Source: Myxococcales bacterium (lineage in GTDB: Bacteria; Myxococcota_A; Polyangia; Fen-1088). From it: 5,605 bases of DNA. Positions 1-5,605 of the stretch are shown piece by piece; position 1 is the first letter of the stretch, and every line of letters starts with the position of its first letter. Position numbers and translations under genes: made by a program. The stretch covers positions 12,852 to 18,456 of the forward strand of contig PMZX01000453.1 of NCBI GenBank assembly GCA_003170035.1, in the 5' to 3' direction. Under the pieces are notes generated by a model, which made no database searches, was not told where the DNA came from, and was given only the letters and a program-made list of their open reading frames with translations.

Positions 1-957
1 CACCGTCACCTGCGCGGACACAGAGTTGTTCAGCATCAGGATGTAGGTTGTGGTCTGGGCGGGCGTGACGACCTGGGAGGTCTTGCCCGAAACCTGACCA
101 ATGCCCTCATTGATGGATAGGCTCGTAGCGCCGGTCACCGTCCAACTGAGTGTGCTGCTTTGACCTGGTGAAATCGTCGTAGGGGAAGCAGTGAAGCTGA
201 TGATCGCGGGTATCTGCGAGTTGGAGGACGTTCCCCCGGCGCTGGGCATGCCCCCGCCCACGGTTGCTCCCCCGGTGCTGATGATGCCCCCGGCCGCTGT
301 CGCACCCCCGGCGCCAGCCCTGCCCGTGCTCGCGGTGCCGCTCCCGGCCCTTCCTCCGGCCCCGCCGGAAACAGGGCTTCCGCCTGCAGCAGGTACGCCC
401 CCCGAAGGAACCGGCGTGCCAGTTCCAGCCACGCCGCCCGTCGCCCGAGTCCCGCCGGCGGAAGTTGCCCCGCCCATTGCGGTCGCGCTGTCCTTCTTCC
501 CAGCCGCGTCCATCGCAGGGAGCGCATCGGCGCTGCCCGGCATGCCAGCATCCTGCGCTGGCGAGGCGCCACTCGACTGGGCTACCGTGCCACCCGCGGG
601 CGCGTAGAACGTGGAGCCGCCGGTGTAGGTGACGTTGGAACTGGCCCCACCTGCCGCCGGGAAAGTGGACAAGGTCGCGACCGTGCCCCCGGTTGCCGCA
701 AAGCCGGTGCTGCCAGCGTAGCCGGACACTGGAATCGGGGGGGAAGCCGTACAAGTGACACACCCTGCGTCCGCCCCACCTCCCAAGAGATTAACCGTAC
801 CGCCGGCCGAGGACCCAAGGCCGCCTGAGTTGGCCCCGCCCATCCCAGGTGAGTTGCCACCGTAGGCAGGCGATGCGGCGCCGCTGCTAGCACTGCATCC
901 TGACAGCACACCTCCGACCAGCCCCACGAGCAGCCAGGACGTTCTCAGCTTTGCCAT
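1..957 (-). CDS. Secreted lipoprotein with Gly-rich repeat linker and Ig-like domain (3' end outside window)
   Basis: The frame is open for 319 codons from ATG at 957-955 to position 1 with no stop, so the C-terminus is missing. The N-terminus is a type II signal peptide: Lys3 and Arg5, a hydrophobic stretch at about 8-18, then lipobox L-S-G-C with Cys21 as the predicted lipidated residue. Ser at +2 would fit outer-membrane sorting by the E. coli rule, which may not hold here. Residues 22-249 are low complexity, rich in Gly, Ala, Ser and Thr, with one CxxC pair (Cys66, Cys69) and a period-6 Gly-Gly repeat at 162-242. From about residue 250 the text changes to beta-rich sequence (SFTASPTTISPGQSSTLSWT, then a Thr-rich TTTY strand). 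This resembles the Ig-like domains common in secreted myxobacterial proteins. The start is supported by a good ribosome binding site. Inferred role: a surface-anchored protein with a stalk-like linker carrying a binding or adhesion domain. The substrate is unknown. Confidence 0.85.
   Translation of the reverse strand, partial: MAKLRTSWLLVGLVGGVLSGCSASSGAASPAYGGNSPGMGGANSGGLGSSAGGTVNLLGGGADAGCVTCTASPPIPVSGYAGSTGFAATGGTVATLSTFPAAGGASSNVTYTGGSTFYAPAGGTVAQSSGASPAQDAGMPGSADALPAMDAAGKKDSATAMGGATSAGGTRATGGVAGTGTPVPSGGVPAAGGSPVSGGAGGRAGSGTASTGRAGAGGATAAGGIISTGGATVGGGMPSAGGTSSNSQIPAIISFTASPTTISPGQSSTLSWTVTGATSLSINEGIGQVSGKTSQVVTPAQTTTYILMLNNSVSAQVTV
233..322 (-). repeat. 18-bp tandem repeat, block A (five units) in lipoprotein linker
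   Basis: On the plus strand, CCCCCG recurs exactly every 18 bases at 233, 251, 269, 287 and 305. The rest of each unit is degenerate. On the coding strand each unit is a hexapeptide with Gly-Gly in fixed phase (residues 217, 223, 229, 235 and 241 begin Gly-Gly). The repeat keeps the reading frame, so gain or loss of units would only lengthen or shorten the linker. Confidence 0.8.
361..486 (-). repeat. 18-bp degenerate tandem repeat, block B (about seven units) in lipoprotein linker
   Basis: Here the 18-base period is carried mainly by CCCGCC-like anchors near 361, 379, 397, 433, 451 and 469, with one decayed unit at 415. In protein, Gly-Gly falls at residues 162, 168, 174, 186, 192 and 198. 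Position 180 keeps one Gly. This block is one codon out of phase with block A. The intervening stretch (323-360, residues 200-212) lost the strict period. Confidence 0.7.
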
Positions 958-963
958 GGTGTT

Positions 964-970
964 TCCTCTT
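964..970 (-). promoter_or_regulatory. Ribosome binding site of the lipoprotein gene
   Basis: The minus strand reads AAGAGGA, six bases upstream of ATG 957-955. It is close to the Shine-Dalgarno consensus at normal spacing and decides the start codon. Confidence 0.75.
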
Positions 971-984
971 GGATTTCTCAAAGC

Positions 985-990
985 AATATA
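985..990 (-). promoter_or_regulatory. Candidate -10 element of the lipoprotein gene
   Basis: The minus strand reads TATATT, five of six matches to TATAAT. It would place transcription start near 978, leaving a leader of about 20 bases that contains the ribosome binding site. No good -35 sits at 17 bp. A weak TTCTCC (1015-1010) lies at a 19-bp spacing. The match is by eye in GC-rich DNA, where AT-rich hexamers are uncommon. Confidence 0.45.
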
Positions 991-993
991 CAT

Positions 994-1008
994 GCCGTCA
1001 ATGACGGC
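994..1008. promoter_or_regulatory. Perfect 7-1-7 inverted repeat, candidate operator
   Basis: GCCGTCA and TGACGGC flank a single A, forming a perfect 15-bp dyad. It lies three bases upstream of the candidate -10 of the lipoprotein gene, inside what would be the -35/-10 spacer. A protein bound here would touch the polymerase site directly, so the dyad is a plausible operator. The regulator family cannot be told from the sequence. Confidence 0.45.
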
Positions 1009-1191
1009 CGGAGAATCGTCCATTCTTTCGAGCATCCCTCCCAATCCTACGAAACACCAGCGCGACATGACCACGACATTCCCGCCCTGTGCTGCGCACC
1101 CGTCTTCTTACACCCTGCGCGACGCCAGGCCGGCCTCCGGCGCACGGTCGACCGGGATGCCTCGGATCCAGCAAGCGGTTGTGGGTCAAAG

Positions 1192-1223
1192 CAGGGCCAT
1201 ACCGAATCGTGGTGACGGCCCTG
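1192..1223. repeat. 7-bp inverted repeat upstream of the HelD-like gene
   Basis: CAGGGCC (1192-1198) and GGCCCTG (1217-1223) are perfect reverse complements with an 18-base loop. No T-tract follows on either strand, so it does not look like an intrinsic terminator. The right arm lies 17 bases before the candidate -10 of the HelD-like gene, so it could be a regulatory dyad or a leader hairpin of an upstream-initiated transcript. A chance origin is possible. Confidence 0.35.
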
Positions 1224-1239
1224 TCGAAGGTCTGTCCGC

Positions 1240-1245
1240 TATAGT
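1240..1245 (+). promoter_or_regulatory. Candidate -10 element of the HelD-like gene
   Basis: TATAGT matches TATAAT at five of six positions and ends 11 bases before the ATG at 1257. Transcription would start near 1252, giving an almost leaderless message. That would agree with the absence of a Shine-Dalgarno before this ATG. No convincing -35 is visible at 16-18 bp. Confidence 0.35.
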
Positions 1246-1256
1246 TCAGTTCGTAC

Positions 1257-3626
1257 ATGAATGAAGATCCCCGAAGCCCGCCCGATGACATCCCGGCCGA
1301 GGAAGAGCGGCTCTTGGCCCGGGTCGCGCTGAGCGTGGCAGCGGCGGCTGCGCAAAGGCCGGCGAGCAGAGGCAAGGCGGCGGGGCGCGCACGCGGCTAT
1401 GACGCCGAGTTGATTGCCTTGCGCGACGAGATCGGCGAGGCCCGCCTGGAGGACGTTCCGGCGCTCATCGCCCAGATGGAGCGCTTGCAGGAGGTCTCGC
1501 TCACCCGCGCCGGCCTGCAAACCATGCTGGTGGATCCCCTCTCGCCCTACTTCGCGCACCTGCGCTTGCGCGAGCGTGTAGCCGGCCGGGGCGAGGTGGA
1601 GCGCGACGTCTTCATCGGCCGGGCGACATTCACCGATCCGCGCACGCGCATCGCCATCGTCGACTGGCGCAACGCCCCGGTCAGTCAGCTCTACTACCGC
1701 TACGCCGAGGGCAGCGACTACGAGGAGACCTTTGGCGAGCGCGAGGTGGAGGGCGACGTATTGGTCCGGCGAACAGTGACCATCCAGAACGGAATGCTTC
1801 TGCGCATCGCCTGCCCGCAGGGGATCTGGGTCAAGCGACGGCTGCCGGGCCAGGACGGGTCGACCGCGATCTGGCAGCGCACGGACGCGCCCCTGCGCGA
1901 ACTAGCGGGCGGCGAACGAACCGCAACCCGGCCCATGCCCCACCGCGGAACGCTGGGGGCTGCGCGCGAGGACGAGCAGCGACTGGACCGGCACCTGCCC
2001 GAGATCGCGGCGCTCATCGATCCGCGCCAGTTCGAGATCATGACGTCCCCGCATTCAGGTGTGGTCGTCATCCAGGGCGGCGCCGGCAGCGGCAAGACCA
2101 CCATCGGACTGCACCGCCTGGCCTATCTGGGTTTCGCCTTTCCCGATCGCTTCCCGGCCAGGCGCATGGTGGTGGTCACGCAAGGCACGGGCCTGGCTGC
2201 GTACATCGGCCAGGTGCTGCCGGCCCTGGGTCTGCCGGGCGTGCGGGTGGTGACCTTTGACGAATGGGCCGAGCGCGAACTGCACAGGGCGATCCCCTGG
2301 ATCCGTGCCAGCCTCACCCAGGACGTGGTCCCCGCGGTCACGCGCGTGAAAAGCCACCCGGCTCTGCTGCACGAACTGGAGCGCGCAGCCGCAGCCCGCA
2401 AGGGCAAGCGTGGCTCGCGCGCGGCGGTGGAACTGTGGGCCGACTTGCTCACCGACCGCGGCCTGCTGCTCTCGTTGTTGCGCAACGATGCCGAGAAACC
2501 GGTGTCCGAGGCCGACATCCTGGAAGCGCACCGGATCATGGTCACGCGTGTGCAGGCCATTGTCAGCCTGGATCCGCGCGATCGTCCGACGGAGAAAAAG
2601 CGCGCGCCGCGACGGGTTCGCGGCAAAGACGAAGGAGAAGACCTGGCGGCGCCCGGTGCGTGGGCGACGATGGGGCTGGCCGAGAATCCTCGCGCAAGAA
2701 CCGTGGATTCCGATCTGCCCGAGGGCGTGCGGCGTTTCGAAAGCGAGCGCGACGAGGTGGACGACGATGAGAACGTGCGCGGCGAGATTGGCATCGATGG
2801 CCAGCGCACCGATGACGATCAACCCCTGCTCGACGCCGACGACCTGGCCATCCTCTTGCGGGCCAATCAACTGCTGCGGCCGGTGGAATCCCCGCTGGCC
2901 CATCTCTTCGTCGACGAGGCCCAGGATCTCTCGCCCATGAAGCTGGCGGCTCTGATCGGTCAGACCCGATCCGGTGCGACGCGCCCGCTGCCCTCGCTGA
3001 CCCTGGCGGGCGACACTGCACAGAAGCTGTTTCTCGACAACGGCTTCGGCGACTGGCGCGCGGTCCTGTCGCACCTGGGCCTCGACCACGTGGCCATCGA
3101 GCCCCTGCGCATCGCCTATCGGTCGACCTGCGAGATCCTGGAACTGGCCCGCTTTGCCATGGGGCCCTTGCCCATCGACGTGCCGGCCGAGGCCAAACGG
3201 CGAGGCGCCCCGGTGGAGGCCTTCCATTTTTCCGCGGTAGGCGCGGCGGTGGCCTTTCTCGCCGAGGCCCTGCGCGATCTTGCGAGCCGCGAGCCACGCG
3301 CCACGGTGGCCCTGCTGGCCCGTTACCCCGAGCAGGCGGATCGCACTTTCGAGGGCCTGCGCCGCGCCGAGGTGCCGGCCCTGCGCCGCGTGCGCGCCCA
3401 GGAGTTCACCTTCCGGCCCGGCATCGACGTCACCGACGTGCGCCAGGTCAAGGGCCTGGAATTCGACTACGTCGTCATGCTGGACACCAACGCCAGCAGC
3501 TACGGCACCGACGACGAATCCCGCCACCTATTCCACATCGGGGTCACCCGGGCCGCGCACCAGTTATGGTTGCTGGTCACCGGCACGCCCAGCCCGCTGG
3601 TGCCACCCGAACGGCTGCAGGAGTAG
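1257..3626 (+). CDS. helD: HelD-family RNA polymerase-associated ATPase (UvrD/Rep-like superfamily 1)
   Basis: Complete gene of 789 residues, close to B. subtilis HelD (774). Visible in order: a helical, charged N-terminal arm (about 15-95); the HelD-type segment with FIGR and VDWRNAP (135-141); a Q motif (Gln258); Walker A GGAGSGKTT (274-282, Lys280); an acidic insert (about 495-530); Walker B VDEAQD (552-557); GDTAQ (585-589); AYRST (620-624, Arg622); VKGLEFD (731-737); and VTRAA (763-767). All ATPase motifs are intact. The WRNAP segment before the P-loop separates HelD proteins from UvrD, Rep and PcrA. Family knowledge: HelD enters RNA polymerase channels and uses ATP to strip stalled polymerase from nucleic acid; some actinobacterial relatives lower rifampicin sensitivity. 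An in-frame stop at 1242-1244 makes ATG 1257 the first possible start, though it lacks a Shine-Dalgarno. TTG 1314 (codon 20) follows a purine-rich GAGGAAGAG and is an alternative. The main doubt is function: a DNA helicase IV-like role cannot be excluded. Confidence 0.88.
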   Translation: MNEDPRSPPDDIPAEEERLLARVALSVAAAAAQRPASRGKAAGRARGYDAELIALRDEIGEARLEDVPALIAQMERLQEVSLTRAGLQTMLVDPLSPYFAHLRLRERVAGRGEVERDVFIGRATFTDPRTRIAIVDWRNAPVSQLYYRYAEGSDYEETFGEREVEGDVLVRRTVTIQNGMLLRIACPQGIWVKRRLPGQDGSTAIWQRTDAPLRELAGGERTATRPMPHRGTLGAAREDEQRLDRHLPEIAALIDPRQFEIMTSPHSGVVVIQGGAGSGKTTIGLHRLAYLGFAFPDRFPARRMVVVTQGTGLAAYIGQVLPALGLPGVRVVTFDEWAERELHRAIPWIRASLTQDVVPAVTRVKSHPALLHELERAAAARKGKRGSRAAVELWADLLTDRGLLLSLLRNDAEKPVSEADILEAHRIMVTRVQAIVSLDPRDRPTEKKRAPRRVRGKDEGEDLAAPGAWATMGLAENPRARTVDSDLPEGVRRFESERDEVDDDENVRGEIGIDGQRTDDDQPLLDADDLAILLRANQLLRPVESPLAHLFVDEAQDLSPMKLAALIGQTRSGATRPLPSLTLAGDTAQKLFLDNGFGDWRAVLSHLGLDHVAIEPLRIAYRSTCEILELARFAMGPLPIDVPAEAKRRGAPVEAFHFSAVGAAVAFLAEALRDLASREPRATVALLARYPEQADRTFEGLRRAEVPALRRVRAQEFTFRPGIDVTDVRQVKGLEFDYVVMLDTNASSYGTDDESRHLFHIGVTRAAHQLWLLVTGTPSPLVPPERLQE

Positions 3627-3706
3627 TGCCGGTGATGAGGTAGGGATGCGGTCCGCGAAGGATTTTCCCCCGCTGCGCGGAACGGGTACATTCTTGGCTT
3701 GATCCC
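3627..3706 (+). other. Short gap between HelD-like and kinase genes
   Basis: The 80 bases contain no stem followed by a T-run, so no intrinsic terminator is evident and read-through into the kinase gene is possible. A TACATT at 3687-3692 could serve as a weak -10 for the kinase (T1, A2, A4 and T6 match), without a clear -35. No Shine-Dalgarno precedes the kinase start. CCGCG (3653-3657) and CGCGG (3676-3680) could pair weakly across an 18-base loop. Confidence 0.5.
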
Positions 3707-5605
3707 GTGACCCCGACCACCGACACCGAACCGCAGCAGCCGCCGCGCTTTCCCCGCCGCTTCGGGCCGCGCTACGTCCTGCTCAAGGAACTGGGCCGCG
3801 GCGGCATGGGCCGCGTGTTCATGGCCTTGACCGGCCAGGCCGGCGTCGAGCGCGTGTGCGCGCTGAAGATCCTGCGCAGCTTCCAGGCCGGCCACCACGC
3901 CGAGGAGATGACCCAGCGTTTTCTCGACGAGGCCAAGGTGGTGACCAAGCTGTCGCACGAGAACCTGGTCTACGTCTTCGACTTCGGCGTGCAGGACCGC
4001 CAGGGCTACCTGGCCATGGAATACGTGCAGGGCAAGACCTTCACCGAGGCGTGGAACCGCTGTGCCATCAAGCGCACCGGCTTCCCCACCGGCGTGGCCA
4101 TCTACCTGATCGGCGAGCTGGTGGCCGCACTCGGCTACGCGCATCGGCTGGAGGGCATGAACCTCGTCCACCGCGACATCTCGCCCTCCAACCTGATGCT
4201 GACCTACACCGGCGGGGTCAAGCTCATCGACTTCGGCTTGGCCCAGTGGAACGACAAGGTGGCGCAGACCGCGGCCGGCACCAACTGGGGCAAGGTCAGC
4301 TACATGTCGCCCGAGCAGTACCTGGGCAAGCCGGTCGATCATCGCAGCGATCTCTTTTCTGCCGGCATCATCCTGTGGGAGCTGCTCACCGGACGGCAGC
4401 TCTTCCCGGCCACCCAGTCGCGCCAGCCCAACCAAAAGATCCCACCGCCTTCCAGTTTGAACGACGGCCTGTCTGCCAAGCTGGACGAGGTGGTGGGCAG
4501 GGCCCTGGCCTTTAGTCCCACCGAACGCTTTGCCACCGGCGAGGAGATGAGCGCTGCGCTATTCGCCGAGATGCCGCGCGATGGAGGCGGCAAGCTGGCG
4601 GCTGCGGCCTTCTTGACCCAGCTTTTCGAGGCCGAGATGCGAGCCGAGGCGGCCGAGCAGCGTGATCTGCTTCAGCGCGCCGCCGCCCTGGGCGAACATG
4701 TTCCGCCGCTGGAGCTGACCGACAGCGCCCCCTCGGAAAACGATCCCCTGATTGGCACGGTGCTGGGCGACCGCTACCACGTGCGCCGGCGCATCGGCGA
4801 GGGTGCCATGGGGCGCGTGTACGAAGGCCATCACACCGGCATTGGCAAGCGGGTGGCCATCAAGATCCCCCGTCGCGTGGAAAGGCGGAAGAGTGAACTG
4901 GCCCGCCGCTTTCAGCGCGAGGCGCTCGCACCGTCGCAGATTGGCCATCCCAACGTGGTCGATGTGACCGACTGCGGGACTACTGAAGACGGCGATTTTT
5001 TCTTCGTCATGGAATTTGTCGACGGCGTCGACCTGGAAGCGCTGGTGAGGCGCGACGGGGCGATGGCGACGGAACGGACGCTGCTCGTCTCGATCCAGGT
5101 GTGCCGGGCGCTCGAGGCGGCGCACCGGGCGGGCATCATTCACCGCGATCTCAAGCCCTCCAACGTCATGCTGGTGCGGCCGTCCGACGAGCAGGGCGAT
5201 CTGGTGAAGGTCTTGGACTTCGGCGTCGCCAAGTTCCTGCGCGACGAAGCCGGCCCCAACCTGACCGTGCCCGACGCCGCGGTGGGCACCCCGCGTTTCA
5301 TGGCGCCTGAACAGATCGGCGGGGGCGGCGTGGTCGACTTCCGCGCCGACATCTACGCAGTGGGCGGACTGCTCTACTTCATGCTGAGCGGCGGGCACTG
5401 CCCCATCGAGGGCAGCAACGTGCAGAACGTGTGGCAGCGCAAGCTGACCGAGGACCCCACCCCGCTGCGCAACTATCGCTCCGATCTGCCCGATGACCTC
5501 GAAGCCCTCATCATGCAGTGCCTGGACCGGAACGCGACCCGGCGGCCCGCCTCGGCCGATGACCTCAAGAAACTCCTGCTCGCGGCCCTGGAAGAATCGC
5601 GCACC
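3707..5605 (+). CDS. Tandem-domain Ser/Thr protein kinase (3' end outside window)
   Basis: The frame is open for 633 codons to the right edge. It encodes two Hanks-type kinase domains. Domain 1 (about 24-288) has glycine loop GRGGMG (30-35), Lys54, helix-C Glu75, HRDISPSN (155-162), DFG (175-177) and SPE (201-203). Domain 2 (about 357-628) has GEGAMG (364-369), VAIK with Lys386, Glu405, HRDLKPSN (479-486), DFG (504-506), GTPRFMAPEQ (527-536) and a final conserved Arg in TRRPAS. Both keep the ATP-binding and catalytic residues, so both are predicted active. They are joined by a helical linker (about 295-330), and no membrane segment lies between them. GTG 3707 is chosen because an in-frame stop at 3641-3643 and the absence of ATG, GTG or TTG between them leave no earlier start. 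The next ATG lies inside the glycine loop. Such kinases phosphorylate Ser/Thr in signalling; substrate and sensor domain are unknown, the latter possibly beyond the edge. Confidence 0.9.
   Translation, partial: MTPTTDTEPQQPPRFPRRFGPRYVLLKELGRGGMGRVFMALTGQAGVERVCALKILRSFQAGHHAEEMTQRFLDEAKVVTKLSHENLVYVFDFGVQDRQGYLAMEYVQGKTFTEAWNRCAIKRTGFPTGVAIYLIGELVAALGYAHRLEGMNLVHRDISPSNLMLTYTGGVKLIDFGLAQWNDKVAQTAAGTNWGKVSYMSPEQYLGKPVDHRSDLFSAGIILWELLTGRQLFPATQSRQPNQKIPPPSSLNDGLSAKLDEVVGRALAFSPTERFATGEEMSAALFAEMPRDGGGKLAAAAFLTQLFEAEMRAEAAEQRDLLQRAAALGEHVPPLELTDSAPSENDPLIGTVLGDRYHVRRRIGEGAMGRVYEGHHTGIGKRVAIKIPRRVERRKSELARRFQREALAPSQIGHPNVVDVTDCGTTEDGDFFFVMEFVDGVDLEALVRRDGAMATERTLLVSIQVCRALEAAHRAGIIHRDLKPSNVMLVRPSDEQGDLVKVLDFGVAKFLRDEAGPNLTVPDAAVGTPRFMAPEQIGGGGVVDFRADIYAVGGLLYFMLSGGHCPIEGSNVQNVWQRKLTEDPTPLRNYRSDLPDDLEALIMQCLDRNATRRPASADDLKKLLLAALEESRT

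Larger units (their letters stand above)
958..1256. other. Divergent intergenic region between lipoprotein and HelD-like genes
   Basis: These 299 bases separate two divergent starts. Apart from the elements listed individually, they hold two 10-bp palindromes, AGGCCGGCCT (1127-1136) and CGGTCGACCG (1145-1154), whose centres are 18 bp apart. They also hold two direct copies of CGACAT (1063-1068 and 1074-1079) one helical turn apart. A plus-strand open frame crosses the region but overlaps both gene starts, lacks a ribosome binding site and resembles nothing known to me. I see no RNA gene. Confidence 0.6.

Noticed and set aside
191..607. Plus-strand open frame encoding a Pro/Ala-rich protein
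   Set aside because: It is the antisense of the Gly-Gly repeat: CCC and CCG units read as proline. There is no ribosome binding site and no recognisable domain.
107..763. Minus-strand open frame of 218 codons
   Set aside because: It lies inside the lipoprotein gene in another frame. Its Arg/Gly/His-rich translation is the frame-shifted image of the Gly-rich repeat, while the lipoprotein frame has a signal peptide, ribosome binding site and Ig-like domain.
996..1001. TTGACG-like -35 on the minus strand for the lipoprotein gene
   Set aside because: It is only about five bases from the -10 candidate, far short of the 16-19 bp needed. It is better explained as part of the dyad.
956..1264. Plus-strand open frame across the divergent intergenic region
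   Set aside because: It starts on the complement of the lipoprotein start codon and ends inside the HelD-like gene. It has no Shine-Dalgarno and no recognisable features, and it would overlap both promoters.
2055..3527. Long minus-strand open frame (490 codons) opposite the HelD-like gene
   Set aside because: Long antisense frames are usual opposite GC-rich coding DNA. The translation is low in information, rich in His, Gln, Gly and Ala, and the plus strand carries a full set of helicase motifs.
3648..3680. Possible terminator hairpin after the HelD-like gene
   Set aside because: The pairing segments are short (five bases across an 18-base loop, or GCGG-T-CCGC with a one-base gap) and no T-run follows.
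3500..4435. Minus-strand open frame of 311 codons spanning the gap and kinase domain 1
   Set aside because: It is the antisense shadow of the kinase gene and the HelD-like 3' end. It has no domain of its own and overlaps unmistakable kinase motifs.
4559..5398. Minus-strand open frame of 279 codons opposite kinase domain 2
   Set aside because: It is an antisense shadow of a region with intact VAIK, HRDLKPSN, DFG and APE motifs on the plus strand.

Overview
The window is GC-rich DNA from a bacterium, most likely a myxobacterium-like (Myxococcota, perhaps Polyangia) or related former deltaproteobacterial lineage. Three things suggest this: a lipoprotein with a long Gly-Gly hexapeptide linker of the kind common in those genomes, an eukaryotic-like Ser/Thr kinase with a HRD-(I/V)-S-P catalytic loop, and strong G/C bias at third codon positions. 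The taxonomy is an inference from style, not from a marker gene.

Layout. (1) Positions 1-957, minus strand: the 5' part of a secreted lipoprotein gene. It has a lipobox signal peptide, a low-complexity Gly/Ala linker built on two blocks of 18-bp repeats, and the start of an Ig-like beta-sandwich domain; the gene runs off the left edge. (2) Positions 958-1256: a 299-bp divergent intergenic region. It holds a ribosome binding site and -10-like element for the lipoprotein gene with a perfect 7-1-7 dyad beside them, two 10-bp palindromes, a 7-bp inverted repeat, and a -10-like TATAGT just before the next gene. (3) Positions 1257-3626, plus strand: a complete HelD-family (UvrD-like) ATPase, probably an RNA polymerase recycling or remodelling factor. 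(4) Positions 3627-3706: an 80-bp gap with no clear terminator or Shine-Dalgarno. (5) Positions 3707-5605, plus strand: a Ser/Thr protein kinase with two complete kinase domains in one polypeptide, open at the right edge.

How the parts relate. The HelD-like gene and the kinase share a strand and could be co-transcribed, but nothing in the sequence shows that they work together. The lipoprotein is divergently transcribed and looks like an independent envelope gene. I see no tRNA, rRNA, CRISPR array, insertion sequence, attachment site or phage gene. I do not see a clear undescribed multi-gene system here. The most distinctive items are the tandem-kinase protein, the period-6 linker of the lipoprotein, and the dyad in its promoter.
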